A DNA stretch of 64,000 nucleotides from an uncultured Cohaesibacter sp. (GTDB lineage Bacteria; Pseudomonadota; Alphaproteobacteria; Rhizobiales; Cohaesibacteraceae), in assembly GCF_963678225.1 (NCBI RefSeq), contig NZ_OY782764.1, positions 1,307,001-1,371,000 on the forward strand, given 5' to 3'. Numbering within the stretch: the first letter of the stretch is position 1; every line of letters starts with the position of its first letter. The position numbers and the translations under genes are program-made. The notes beneath the pieces were generated by a model. It made no database searches. It was not told the DNA's origin and worked only from the letters and a program-made list of their open reading frames with translations. Of this stretch, positions 36,270-45,638 are shown piece by piece.

Positions 36270-39167
36270 ATGTCCGAAAAACCACATCTCTTTTTGATTG
36301 ACGGATCTTCCTATATTTTTCGAGCCTATCACGCCCTGCCACCATTAACGCGCAAGAGTGATGGGCTGCCCGTGGGCGCGGTTTCCGGCTTTTGCAACAT
36401 GCTCTGGAAGCTGATTGCCGATGGAGACAAGGGCATTGTTGGCGTGACGCCCACCCATGTCGCCGTGATTTTCGACGCAAAGGGCGATACCTTCCGCAAC
36501 GCGATCTATGATCAATACAAGGCCCAGCGTCCTCCGGCACCGGAAGATCTCGTCCCCCAGTTTGGTCTTATTCGCGACGCCGTGCGGGCTTTCAACATCG
36601 CCTGCATCGAGCTGGAAGGCTATGAAGCGGATGACATCATCGCCACTTATTCCGAAAAGGCCTTGGCCGAAGGGGCCGATGTGACTATCATCGGCTCTGA
36701 CAAGGATCTGATGCAGCTTGTCCGCCCCGGTGTCATGATGGTCGACACCATGAAGAACAAGCGTATCGGCGAAGAAGAGGTCGCCGAGAAGTTTGGCGTT
36801 TCTCCCGATAAGGTGGTCGAGGTGCAGGCGCTGGCAGGCGATTCGGTCGACAACGTTCCCGGCGTACCCGGCATCGGTATCAAGACCGCCGCCCAGCTCA
36901 TAAACGAATATGGTGATCTGGAAACTCTGCTGGAAAAGGCGGACGGCATCAAGCAGAAGAAACGCCGCGAAAATCTCATTGAATTTGCCGAGCAGGCCCG
37001 CATCTCCAAAGAGCTGGTCTATCTCAAGCGCGATGTACCGCTGCCGCTTGGCCTTGATGCGCTGGCCTGCTGCGATCTGGAAGGGCCCAAGCTGGTCTCC
37101 TTCCTCAAGGCGCTTGAATTCACCACACTCACACGCCGCGTCGCCGAAGCGACAGAAACAGAAGCTGCAGAAGTGGAAGCGACGAGCCTTGAGGTGGCCG
37201 GATGGGAGGCCGCAGATCCGGCTGCCGCCAGCGAAAGTGCGGACGCTGTCGATGGCGACAAGACCCCCGGACCGCTGGATCTTGCAGCCAAGATGGCCGC
37301 CGATATCGGCGCGCTGCCGATTGACAATCAGAGCTACCAGACCGTGCGCTCCATGGCGGAGCTGCAAGTCTGGCTCGATGAAGCCAAACGCATCGGCTAT
37401 GTCGCGGTAGACACCGAAACCGACAGCCTCGATGCCATGCAGGCCAATCTGGTCGGCGTGTCGCTGGCAACCGAACCGGGCAAGGCCTGCTATATCCCAT
37501 TCGCTCATGTTTCGGGCGATGGAGACATGTTTGGCGGTGGACTGGTGGAAGGTCAGATCCCGCTTGCCGAAGCTGTCACCGCTCTCAAGGGCATGCTGGA
37601 AGATCCTTCTATCCTCAAGATCGGCCAGAATCTCAAATATGACACGCTGCTACTCTCGCGCTATGACATCGAGATCGCGCCGTTTGATGACACGTTGCTG
37701 CTCTCCTATGTGCTTGATGCCGGCAAGCATGGCCATGGCATGGATGAACTTTCCGAGCTGTGGCTCGGCCATAAGCCTATTCCTTTCAAGGAAGTGGCTG
37801 GCAGTGGCAAAAGCCAGATCACCTTCGACAAGGTGGAGCTGGAAAAGGCCACCCCTTATGCCGCTGAAGATGCGGATGTGACTCTGCGCCTCTGGATGAT
37901 CCTCAAGCCGCGTCTTGCGGCCGATGGCATGACTTCGGTCTATGAGAGGCTGGAGCGCCCGCTGCTGCCAGTGTTGCGCCGCATGGAAAAGCGCGGCGTC
38001 TCGGTCGATCGTCAGATCCTGTCCCAGCTATCGGGCACTTTCGCTCAGGGCATGGCCGGATTGGAAGAAGAAATCCACGGCTTGGCTGGTTCGCCCTTCA
38101 ATATCGGCAGCCCCAAGCAGCTGGGCGATATTCTGTTTGGCGAAATGGGCCTGCCCGGTGGCAAGAAGACCAAGACCGGAGCCTGGTCCACCTCGGCCAG
38201 TGTGCTTGAGGATCTCGCTGCGGAAGGCCATGAATTACCCAAAAAGGTGGTGGAATGGCGCCAGCTCTCCAAGCTCAAGAGTACTTATACCGACGCGCTG
38301 CCCAATTTCATCAACCCCGAAACCAAGCGCGTCCATACCTCTTATTCACTCGCCGCGACCAGCACGGGCCGTTTGGCCTCGTCCGATCCAAACCTTCAGA
38401 ATATTCCGGTGCGCACCGAAGCGGGCCGCAAGATCCGCACCGCTTTCGTGGCCGAAAATGGCAACAAGCTGATTTCGGCTGACTATAGCCAGATCGAGCT
38501 GCGCGTGCTCGCGCATATGGCCGACATTCCGCAGCTAAAGAAAGCCTTCGAGGATGGCCTCGACATTCACGCCATGACGGCGTCTGAAATGTTCCATGTG
38601 CCGCTCGATGAGATGGACGCCGCCACCCGTCGCCGCGCCAAGGCCATCAATTTCGGCATCATCTATGGCATTTCCGCCTTCGGGCTGGCCAACCAGCTCG
38701 GCATTTCTCGCGGCGAGGCCAAAACCTATATAGATACCTATTTCGTGCGCTTCCCCGGCATCCGCGACTATATGGAAGCCACCAAGAAGGCCGCTCGCGA
38801 GCAGGGCTATGTGGAGACCATCTTTGGCCGCAAGATCCATTATCCGGAGATCAATTCCAAGAATCCCAACATGCGCAATTTTCAGGAACGCGCCGCCATC
38901 AACGCCCCCATTCAGGGCTCGGCAGCCGATATCCTGCGCCGTGCCATGGTTCGCATGGAAGATGCCCTGAGCGATGCTTCGCTCTCGGCCCGCATGCTGC
39001 TGCAAGTCCATGACGAATTGATCTTCGAAGTGCCGGAAGGCGAGGTCGACGACACCATCAAGGTCGTGCGCACCATCATGGAAAACGCCCCGATGCCCGC
39101 TCTGCAACTCAGCGTGCCCTTGAAGGTCGATGCCGAAGCTGCCAACAACTGGGACGAAGCGCATTGA
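36270..39167 (+). CDS. polA: DNA polymerase I
   Basis: 965 aa. Gap filling and Okazaki primer removal. The 5'-3' exonuclease domain is about 1-290 (FLIDGSSYIFRAYHALPP, DKDLMQLV, GDSVDNVPGVPGIGIKTA). An acidic Glu/Ala-rich linker spans about 295-345. The 3'-5' exonuclease domain (about 360-560) has the acidic residues of proofreading: AVDTETDSL, NLKYDTLL and AAEDADVTLRL. The polymerase domain has motif A DYSQIELRVLAHM, motif B RRRAKAINFGIIYG and motif C VHDELIFE (Asp915). All three activities appear intact. A GNAT gene overlaps its stop codon. Confidence 0.97.
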   Translation: MSEKPHLFLIDGSSYIFRAYHALPPLTRKSDGLPVGAVSGFCNMLWKLIADGDKGIVGVTPTHVAVIFDAKGDTFRNAIYDQYKAQRPPAPEDLVPQFGLIRDAVRAFNIACIELEGYEADDIIATYSEKALAEGADVTIIGSDKDLMQLVRPGVMMVDTMKNKRIGEEEVAEKFGVSPDKVVEVQALAGDSVDNVPGVPGIGIKTAAQLINEYGDLETLLEKADGIKQKKRRENLIEFAEQARISKELVYLKRDVPLPLGLDALACCDLEGPKLVSFLKALEFTTLTRRVAEATETEAAEVEATSLEVAGWEAADPAAASESADAVDGDKTPGPLDLAAKMAADIGALPIDNQSYQTVRSMAELQVWLDEAKRIGYVAVDTETDSLDAMQANLVGVSLATEPGKACYIPFAHVSGDGDMFGGGLVEGQIPLAEAVTALKGMLEDPSILKIGQNLKYDTLLLSRYDIEIAPFDDTLLLSYVLDAGKHGHGMDELSELWLGHKPIPFKEVAGSGKSQITFDKVELEKATPYAAEDADVTLRLWMILKPRLAADGMTSVYERLERPLLPVLRRMEKRGVSVDRQILSQLSGTFAQGMAGLEEEIHGLAGSPFNIGSPKQLGDILFGEMGLPGGKKTKTGAWSTSASVLEDLAAEGHELPKKVVEWRQLSKLKSTYTDALPNFINPETKRVHTSYSLAATSTGRLASSDPNLQNIPVRTEAGRKIRTAFVAENGNKLISADYSQIELRVLAHMADIPQLKKAFEDGLDIHAMTASEMFHVPLDEMDAATRRRAKAINFGIIYGISAFGLANQLGISRGEAKTYIDTYFVRFPGIRDYMEATKKAAREQGYVETIFGRKIHYPEINSKNPNMRNFQERAAINAPIQGSAADILRRAMVRMEDALSDASLSARMLLQVHDELIFEVPEGEVDDTIKVVRTIMENAPMPALQLSVPLKVDAEAANNWDEAH

Positions 39168-39691
39168 GGAGAGGTAGCTCGGCGACGATACGTATGGCTC
39201 AGACCGCTGATCTTGATGCTGTGGCTGCCTTTCATGTCCGCCTCTGGCGTGACACTTATCGCGCAATGGCGCCCGAAGAAGCCCTTGCTGCTCTGGATGA
39301 GGCCCGCCGCCGTCCTACATGGCAGGCGGTTCTCTCCCAGCCCAAGCAGGGACAGCAGACTTGGGTTGCCGAGCAACAGGGAGAGATCGTCGGTCTGCTT
39401 GCTTTTGGCCCTCCGAGCCATGAGGCGTTCAATGGAGCCGGAGAGATCAAACATCTCTATGTCGCTTCAAAGGCCAGAAGAACCGGCCTTGGCCGAAAAC
39501 TGCTGGATCTTGCTTTTTCAGAACTCGCCAAAGCGGGCTTTTCACACGCCGCTCTCGCTGTTGTTCGAGATAATTCGCCTGCTATTCGCTTTTATGAAGT
39601 CATGGGGGGGAAGAATATCGGATCGTTCACTGATCCAGGTCCCATGTGGAAGTCTGACAATCTGGTGCTGGAATGGATGATCGGAGAATAA
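39164..39691 (+). CDS. GNAT family N-acetyltransferase
   Basis: 175 aa if started at the TTG at 39164, which overlaps the polA stop as TTGA. The first ATG (39194) would cut into the first beta strand (ATIRMAQTADLDAVAAFHVR), so the upstream start fits the fold better, though its ribosome site is not clear. The acetyl-CoA-binding motif is KHLYVASKARRTGLGRKLLD (R-x-x-G-x-G), followed by AALAVVRDNSPAIRFYEVMG. Its substrate is unknown. Coupling to polA is probably only positional. Confidence 0.85.
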   Translation: MRRGSSATIRMAQTADLDAVAAFHVRLWRDTYRAMAPEEALAALDEARRRPTWQAVLSQPKQGQQTWVAEQQGEIVGLLAFGPPSHEAFNGAGEIKHLYVASKARRTGLGRKLLDLAFSELAKAGFSHAALAVVRDNSPAIRFYEVMGGKNIGSFTDPGPMWKSDNLVLEWMIGE

Positions 39692-39768
39692 CCACTCAAG
39701 AGTGGCGAACATGCAGAACATGATGCATCAAGGGGACAAAACTCTTTCTTGCCCTGCTGGATAACAAA

Positions 39769-40356
39769 ATGAATGACCTGATGGAATTGGCACGGAAAAA
39801 CGAGCGTGAAGCCAGGAGTATCGTGCAGGAGCTTGGCATAGAGCAAGCGTGGCAAGATGTTGGGGGCAAGGCGAATCTCGTCGGGTCCCTCAGATGCGGC
39901 CTGTTGATGAAGCATCTCGATATCGACTTCCATATCTATACAGATGGACTGGATGTCGCCAAGAGCTTTCAGGCTGTGGCGAAAATTGCGGCACACCCAA
40001 ACGTTACTCGCCTGACCTATTCCAACCTGATGGATACCTACGAGCATTGTCTGGAGTGGCATCTTTGGTATCGGGTATCCGAAGAGCGGGAATGGCAGAT
40101 CGATATGATCCATATTCTCAAGGGATCAGAGTTTGATGGCGTGTTTGAAGCTGTCGCAGAGCGCATCTTTGCCGCTTTGACGCCGGAAACACGACCAACC
40201 ATCCTTCGCTTGAAATATGAGACACCTGACGACGAGAAGATTATGGGGATCGCCTACTATATGGCTGTGCTGCGTGACGGGGTGCGGAGCTATGAAGCAT
40301 TTACCAAGTGGCGCGAAGAGACCCACTTGGATGGTATTATTCTCTGGAAGCCCTGA
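39769..40356 (+). CDS. Unrecognised protein with a Pol-beta-type nucleotidyltransferase motif
   Basis: 195 aa; I do not recognise the family with certainty. Gly39-Ser40, then ten residues, then Asp51-Ile-Asp53-Phe (VGSLRCGLLMKHLDIDFHIY) fits the Pol-beta superfamily pattern hG[GS]x(9-13)Dh[DE]h. Asp112 in WQIDMIHIL is a good candidate for the third carboxylate. The rest is mixed alpha/beta with many aromatic residues and no TM or signal. The substrate and product are unknown. It stands alone 77 bp after the GNAT gene and is convergent with the DMT transporter, 34 bp away. Confidence 0.75.
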   Translation: MNDLMELARKNEREARSIVQELGIEQAWQDVGGKANLVGSLRCGLLMKHLDIDFHIYTDGLDVAKSFQAVAKIAAHPNVTRLTYSNLMDTYEHCLEWHLWYRVSEEREWQIDMIHILKGSEFDGVFEAVAERIFAALTPETRPTILRLKYETPDDEKIMGIAYYMAVLRDGVRSYEAFTKWREETHLDGIILWKP

Positions 40357-40390
40357 AAGAAACCGTCATTCCGTCAGGAAGCGATGACCC

Positions 40391-41305
40391 TCACCCCAGC
40401 ACCAGAATCAAAACGCCACACACGATCAGCCCGCAACCCATCAGCTCCAGTCGGTTGATCTTTTCCTTGAAGATGAAGACCGAGGAGGCGAAGGTGAAGA
40501 GCATTTCCACCTGAGCCAGCGCCTTGACGAGGGCGGCCTGTTGCAGGGTCATGGCCATGAACCAGCCAAAGCTGGCCGATGCGCCGACAAAGCCGGTGGC
40601 AAGCGATGGTTTCCACGCCCGCGCTACACATCCCCATTGTTCCCGCTCACGAAAGGTGATCCAGATTCCCATCAAGACGGTCTGTATGAGAATGGCGGTT
40701 GCCAGTGTGAAGCTGGCTTGCAGGATATAATCTGGCGCGACCATGGTCGGTTCAAGCGACAAAGAAGCCTTGCGATAGCTCGCCGCAGTCACACCGAAGA
40801 GAAAACCCGAAGCAAGGCCGATAAGGGCCGTGCGCGAAAAGGTCGAGGTGATCAGGGTGCGAATGGACAAGGTTGTGCGCGCAACCGAAATCAGCATGAC
40901 CCCGAGCACGGCGACCCCGATGGCAACCAATGCAGACATCTTCAGCGTTTCTGAAAAGAAAACAAAGGCGAACAGCGCCGCCTGCGCCGGTTCGGTGCGG
41001 CTATAGGCCGTGCCCACCGTGAAGTTGCGGAAGGAAAACAGATGCACCAGCAGAAACTGCGCCCCGATTTGCCCCACCGCTGCCATCATGACCCAGAAGA
41101 GAAACGGCCCGTTGAACACCGGCAAGTCTTTGCCCGATAGCCACACATAGCCGAACAGATAGAGAAGGGCGAAAGGCACTCCGAATGCAAAACGCACGAA
41201 GGTCGCCCCGGTCGTGCTCAGCGCCCCCTTGAGGTGCTTTTGCAGGACAGAGCGGATATTTTGCAGAAAGGCTGCAGAGACGGTGATCAGAATCCAGGTT
41301 GGCAT
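40391..41305 (-). CDS. DMT (EamA) family transporter
   Basis: 304 aa with about ten hydrophobic helices in two EamA repeats (about 5-140 and 150-300). It starts MPTWILITVSAAFLQNIRSV and includes TVGTAYSRTEPAQAALFAFV, FFSETLKMSALVAIGVAVLG and FGWFMAMTLQQAALVKALAQ. Drug/metabolite exporter or permease of unknown substrate. No partner gene adjoins it. Confidence 0.88.
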   Translation of the reverse strand: MPTWILITVSAAFLQNIRSVLQKHLKGALSTTGATFVRFAFGVPFALLYLFGYVWLSGKDLPVFNGPFLFWVMMAAVGQIGAQFLLVHLFSFRNFTVGTAYSRTEPAQAALFAFVFFSETLKMSALVAIGVAVLGVMLISVARTTLSIRTLITSTFSRTALIGLASGFLFGVTAASYRKASLSLEPTMVAPDYILQASFTLATAILIQTVLMGIWITFREREQWGCVARAWKPSLATGFVGASASFGWFMAMTLQQAALVKALAQVEMLFTFASSVFIFKEKINRLELMGCGLIVCGVLILVLG

Positions 41306-41704
41306 GCAGAGCCTTTAGCATGAAGGGGAGGGCGGACCAACTAAAAAGCCTGCGAGAGGCAACAGGGTCTGGCAAAAAGAAAAAGACCAGCCGGTTCTGT
41401 AGGCACTCTCTGCCGAAAAAGGAAAGCGCTTTTCAAGACTTGCGGGAGAGGGGTGAATTGTTCTCAGGTTGTAAAAATAAGGAAAAGTCCGAGTTCACAA
41501 ATCTAAAAAAACAATGAATTTTAAAGGTAAACAAAATTTTAACCACTAGCCTTGATGCTCTAGCGATATCGACCGGAAACGACAAACTTTGACCTCATTT
41601 AAGAGGCACACCAGCAGGCGTAGCCTTGGCGTTTCGAATGGTTGGCAAAAGCCTGCTAACCCATTCAACTATCAGTCGATATAAGCCGGGGCGCTCCCGT
41701 CAAG
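41306..41704. other. Intergenic region upstream of the DUF930 gene
   Basis: About 400 bp, AT-rich around 41460-41560, between divergent genes. It should hold both promoters. No gene or structured RNA was recognised. Confidence 0.5.
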
Positions 41705-41731
41705 ATGATAAGAACCAAAAAGGTCAAGGGC

Positions 41732-42118
41732 ATGATATCCCACACCGGTAAACTTTCGCTTGTGTTGCTTCTGGCAATGACAAGTGCCTACCCGCAAGCA
41801 GCCTTAGCAATGAGCAACAAGATGCGCGCCTGGCTCAAGGATATGGTCCCCCAAGAGCGCATGCTTCAGGTTTGCAACATGGAAGCCATGGGCAAGCTCG
41901 ATGCGGACCGGTTGGTTGATTACACCTTCTCCAGCCCGCAGATTGGCGACCAGACGGTCAAGGCTGGCGGCGCTGCTTATCGCCGCAATGGGCATTGGTA
42001 CAAGGTGAGCTATTCATGCGACACAAGCAAAGACCAGATGCAGGTGCTCAAGCTCACCTACAAAAAGGGCGATGAGATCCCCAAGGATAAATGGACCCAG
42101 TTCAATCTGTTCAATTGA
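41732..42118 (+). CDS. Secreted DUF930 domain protein
   Basis: 128 aa from the ATG at 41732 (AAGG 8 nt upstream); an ATG at 41705 would add nine residues. It has a signal peptide (LSLVLLLAMTSAYPQAALA), then a small domain with MVPQERMLQVCNMEAMGKL and YRRNGHWYKVSYSCDTS. Two Cys residues could form a disulfide in the periplasm. It matches the DUF930 family of rhizobial secreted proteins, whose function is unknown. Confidence 0.8.
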   Translation: MISHTGKLSLVLLLAMTSAYPQAALAMSNKMRAWLKDMVPQERMLQVCNMEAMGKLDADRLVDYTFSSPQIGDQTVKAGGAAYRRNGHWYKVSYSCDTSKDQMQVLKLTYKKGDEIPKDKWTQFNLFN

Positions 42119-42138
42119 TCGCGCTGTAAAAATGAATA

Positions 42139-42158
42139 TCAGGCTGTAAGCTGCCTGA
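42139..42158. terminator. Possible terminator hairpin between convergent genes
   Basis: TCAGGC, 8-nt loop, GCCTGA without a T run, between the DUF930 and glutamine amidotransferase stops. Confidence 0.4.
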
Positions 42159-42161
42159 CCG

Positions 42162-42938
42162 TCAATGCAGTGGCATTTCCGTTTGCACCATATCGCCATT
42201 TTCCTTGAAGCAAACGGCATGATCCTGCGGCACCTCGATCCAGCATTCCGATTGCCGGTCGATCGGCTCGGACACCAGCACCACATCGCCATTCTCATAG
42301 CGACGATAATAGAGCGAAGGGGCATGATGGTCGCTTGAGCAGCGGAACCCACACAGGCGCTTGCCATCAGAAAGGCATGACGTGAAGCGCAAAGGCGTTC
42401 GGACACCCTTGTCGATCATGGCCTCACGCACCCTGTGCAGCACATTGCGCATGGCTGTGACCGGGCACTTCTGCAGATCTTCCTGAACCGCAAGCAAGAA
42501 CAGCAGCTCTGAATCGGTGCTACCGAACCGATGCTCATAATAGTCATCGCTCAATTGCAATTCCAGCCCGCGGCGCACCCGGTGATAGTCCCCGATTTGG
42601 CCATTATGCATGAACAGCCATTTGTCATAGGCAAAGGGGTGACAGTTGCAGCGATTGGTTGCCGTGCCGGTGGAGGCCCTGACATGGGCAAAGAACAGGG
42701 AAGACTGAATCTGGGATGCCAGGCTTTTGAGGTTGGTGTCGTTCCAGGCGGGCAGGATCTCCCTGTAAAGGCCTGGATTGTCTCTGGCTCCATACCAACC
42801 GATGCCGAAGCCATCCCCGTTGGTGACGGTTTTTCCCTTCTCCGCATGCAGGCTCTGATGAATCAGAGAGTGGTCGGCTGTTGTTACGTAATGTTCAAGG
42901 AAAACAGGCTGTCCCTTGTAAGCGACCCAGCGACACAT
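42162..42938 (-). CDS. Class II glutamine amidotransferase
   Basis: 258 aa starting MCRWVAYKGQPVFLEHYVT at 42938. After Met removal Cys2 is the Ntn-type nucleophile that releases ammonia from glutamine. Further motifs are GDGFGIGWYG, FFAHVRASTGTATNRCNCHP, FMHNGQIGDYHRVRR and GSTDSELLFLLAV. It resembles the YafJ / EgtC-like stand-alone group, with no synthase domain attached. The longer frame upstream of the MCRW start is excluded because the nucleophile must be N-terminal. Partner and product are unknown. Confidence 0.9.
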   Translation of the reverse strand: MCRWVAYKGQPVFLEHYVTTADHSLIHQSLHAEKGKTVTNGDGFGIGWYGARDNPGLYREILPAWNDTNLKSLASQIQSSLFFAHVRASTGTATNRCNCHPFAYDKWLFMHNGQIGDYHRVRRGLELQLSDDYYEHRFGSTDSELLFLLAVQEDLQKCPVTAMRNVLHRVREAMIDKGVRTPLRFTSCLSDGKRLCGFRCSSDHHAPSLYYRRYENGDVVLVSEPIDRQSECWIEVPQDHAVCFKENGDMVQTEMPLH

Positions 42939-43161
42939 TTCAGTCTCCAAAGATGAATTTGATCGACTCCTTTTTATATCCGGATGACGCCAAGGAAAAG
43001 CGACCTTTTCCCTTATTCTTGTTTGGCGAACAATAAGATGAACGCGGTGCACAAAGAGAGGTCGCCGCCACCCAAAAAGGCGTTTGGGAAGGCAGTCACG
43101 CGCCTGTCATCTGCCTTCGCTAAAGCAGCAGAAGATTTTATGCGCTATCCAAGAGGGTCTC

Positions 43162-44691
43162 ATGTTTAAATCCATTTCCAAGGCTTTGCTTCTGGCGAGC
43201 TGTCTTGCCGCCCCGTTCGGGTCTCAGGCCTATGCACTCACGCTTGAGCCGATTGCTACACACTCCGCCAATGTGTTTGATGAAGGGGCTGCCGAGATCG
43301 TCTCTTATGATAAGGCTGGCAAGAAACTCTTTGTCGTCGACGGCCACGACAAGGCCATCGATATTTTCGATATTTCAAACCCGTCCACCATCAAGGAAGC
43401 GGGCACGCTGAATGTCACGGACTTTGGCAAAGGTGCCAACTCCGTGGACGTGCATGGCGACTATGTGGCCATCGCCGTTGAGAACAAGGACAAGCAGGCC
43501 AATGGCAAGCTGGTTCTTTACAAGACCGACGGCACGCTGGTGGGCGATGTAGAACTTGGCGCGCTGCCCGATTGCGTGGTCTTTGCCCCCAATGGCAAAT
43601 TCGTGATGGTTGCCAACGAGGGCGAGCCGTCCGACGATTTCAAGACCGATCCTGTGGGCACGGTATCCATCGTCTCCATTCCCTCCCTTGAGGTCAAAAC
43701 TGTCGGCTTTGGCGATCTCAAGGCGGAAGATTTCGGCGATGACTTCCACACCGCAGCGCCAGAAGGCATCTCCTTCGAGCAGCAGATCGAGCCGGAATAT
43801 ATTGCTATCACACCGGATAGCAAAACAGCTTTTGTCTCCCTTCAGGAAAGCAACGCTATCGCCGTTATCGATACGGAAACAGCCAAGCTGAAAAACACCT
43901 TCGCGCTGGGCTTTCAGGATTACTCCAAGGTCAAGGCAGACCTTTCCGACAAGGATGGCAAGATCAACCGTCAGAACTGGCCAGTGCTTTCATTCCGCAT
44001 GCCGGATACCGTGAAGGCCTTCGCCAAGGATGGCATCAATTATGTGGCCATGGCCAATGAAGGCGACAGCCGCGATTATGATGGCTATTCCGAAGAAGAA
44101 CGTCTGGGTAAGGTCAAACTTGACCCGACCGCTTTCCCGAATGCTAAAGAACTGCAGAAGAAGGAAAATCTCGGCCGCTTGAAGATCACCACCGCACAGG
44201 GTGATACTGATGGCGACGGCGACTTTGACGTGATCTATGGCTATGGCGGCCGTTCTTTCTCCATCTTCAATGAAAACGGCGAAATGGTGTTCGATTCCGC
44301 TGATGAAATTGAAGCCAAACTGGCCGAGCTGGTGCCTAGCGCCTTCAACAGTCAGGGCGCAAATGAAAGCTTTGACAATCGCTCAGACGACAAAGGGGCA
44401 GAGCCCGAAGCACTCGAACTGGCCGAGATTGGCGGCAAACTCTATGCCTTTATCGGATTGGAACGCATGAGCGGTATCGTGGTCTATGACATCACGGACC
44501 CGGCCAAGGCGACCTATGTGACGTATGCAAGCAACACCAAGCTTGATGGCGAGTCTGAAAAGCTGACCGCTGGCGACATTGCGCCGGAAGGTATCAAGTT
44601 CATCGCTGGCAAGGATAGCCCGAACGGCGAGCCGATGATTGCGGTTGCCAATGAGGTTTCCGGCACGGTGACCCTCTGGGCCGTCAAATAA
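43162..44691 (+). CDS. Secreted choice-of-anchor I family protein
   Basis: 509 aa from the ATG at 43162. Signal peptide about 1-25 (ALLLASCLAAPFGSQAYALT). The rest is a beta-propeller-like body with repeated strands: GAAEIVSYDKAGKKLFVVDG, VDVHGDYVAIAVENKD, DCVVFAPNGKFVMVANEGEP, PEYIAITPDSKTAFVSLQES, YVAMANEGDSRDYDGYSEEE and IAPEGIKFIAGKDSPNGEP. This pattern defines the choice-of-anchor I family, often found beside phosphatase-like proteins. It ends TVTLWAVK with no visible anchor, so it is probably periplasmic or released. A putative Ca-binding DTDGDGDFDV lies in the middle. Activity is unknown. Confidence 0.85.
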   Translation: MFKSISKALLLASCLAAPFGSQAYALTLEPIATHSANVFDEGAAEIVSYDKAGKKLFVVDGHDKAIDIFDISNPSTIKEAGTLNVTDFGKGANSVDVHGDYVAIAVENKDKQANGKLVLYKTDGTLVGDVELGALPDCVVFAPNGKFVMVANEGEPSDDFKTDPVGTVSIVSIPSLEVKTVGFGDLKAEDFGDDFHTAAPEGISFEQQIEPEYIAITPDSKTAFVSLQESNAIAVIDTETAKLKNTFALGFQDYSKVKADLSDKDGKINRQNWPVLSFRMPDTVKAFAKDGINYVAMANEGDSRDYDGYSEEERLGKVKLDPTAFPNAKELQKKENLGRLKITTAQGDTDGDGDFDVIYGYGGRSFSIFNENGEMVFDSADEIEAKLAELVPSAFNSQGANESFDNRSDDKGAEPEALELAEIGGKLYAFIGLERMSGIVVYDITDPAKATYVTYASNTKLDGESEKLTAGDIAPEGIKFIAGKDSPNGEPMIAVANEVSGTVTLWAVK

Positions 44692-44720
44692 GCACGCGGT
44701 TCACTTTCTGAACAAGAGAA

Positions 44721-44752
44721 GCTCGCCCTTCATACAGGGGTGGGCTTTTTTG
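44721..44752 (+). terminator. Rho-independent terminator of the choice-of-anchor I gene
   Basis: GCTCGCCC, loop, GGGTGGGC (two G:U pairs), then TTTTTT. Confidence 0.8.
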
Positions 44753-44897
44753 TTGGCGGGTTGAAGCATTGGTTTCTGGTCCGAACCAGAGGTTTGCTTG
44801 TGGGCCTTTGGGGTCAAACAGAAGGCTTGCAGTTACCAAAGCAAATGCGCTACTGATGGCGGCAGTTCCAATCCGCGTTTCAGATAGGCATCCATCC

Positions 44898-45638
44898 ATG
44901 ATCGTAAAAACCGAAGAACAGCTTCAGGGCCTGAAGGCCTGTGGCAAAGCCGTGGCGCGTGCCATTCGTGAAATGGGTGCTGCGTTGGAGCCGGGCATGA
45001 CCTCACAGGAATTGGATGATCTTGGACGGCGCATTCTCGAAGAAGAGGGTGCAGAATCTGCCCCAGAATCGGTCTATGACTTTCCCGGAGCCACCTGTAT
45101 TTCCATTGAACCGGTGATTGCTCACGGGTGGGCCGATAGCCAGACTGTGAAGCCGGGCGATATGGTCAATATCGACGTGTCAGCCAGCAAGGATGGTTTT
45201 TTCACGGATGCCGGGGCGACCTTTATTGTGCCGCCCGTGACGCCGGAAAAGCGGATACTGGTGGAGGCGGCAAAACGTGCCCGAGACAATGCAATTGCTC
45301 AGGCCCGTGCAGGGCAACCAATGCAGGTCATTCCGAAAGCCTTCGACAAGGAAGCCAAGGCCGGTGGCTACACCATCATCCAGAATCTGCTTGGATGTCA
45401 CGGAGTTGGTACGACCTTGCACGATAGGCCGGAAATTCTCGCCGTGCCGGACCGCCGGGATCGCCGCAAGCTGCAGGAAGGCATGGTGATCGCCGTCGAG
45501 CCATTTCTCTCGACCGGCGCGACCTATGCGAGCGACGGGGCGCGAGAGTGGGAGCTGTTCACTCCCGGATGTCTCACAGCCCAGTTCGAGCATACGATTG
45601 TGATCGGAAAAAAAAGGCCGATCATCGTAACGCTCTGA
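44898..45638 (+). CDS. map: Methionine aminopeptidase, type I
   Basis: 246 aa from the ATG at 44898 (MIVKTEEQLQGLKACGKAVA). Removes the initiator Met from nascent proteins. The five metal ligands of the pita-bread fold are visible: Asp in VNIDVSASKDGF, Asp in FTDAGATF, His in GCHGVGTTLHDRPEI, Glu in MVIAVEPFLS and Glu in FEHTIVI. The frame extends upstream to 44769 without family support. Context next to a GNAT gene rather than rpsB or secY suggests a second, non-housekeeping copy (inference). Confidence 0.9.
   Translation: MIVKTEEQLQGLKACGKAVARAIREMGAALEPGMTSQELDDLGRRILEEEGAESAPESVYDFPGATCISIEPVIAHGWADSQTVKPGDMVNIDVSASKDGFFTDAGATFIVPPVTPEKRILVEAAKRARDNAIAQARAGQPMQVIPKAFDKEAKAGGYTIIQNLLGCHGVGTTLHDRPEILAVPDRRDRRKLQEGMVIAVEPFLSTGATYASDGAREWELFTPGCLTAQFEHTIVIGKKRPIIVTL

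Noticed and set aside
36345-37508. 387-codon antisense frame over polA
   Set aside because: polA is complete and well supported on the plus strand.
39164-39194. polA stop / GNAT start overlap as a programmed frameshift making a fusion
   Set aside because: There is no slippery sequence and polA ends at its normal length; plain translational coupling is enough.
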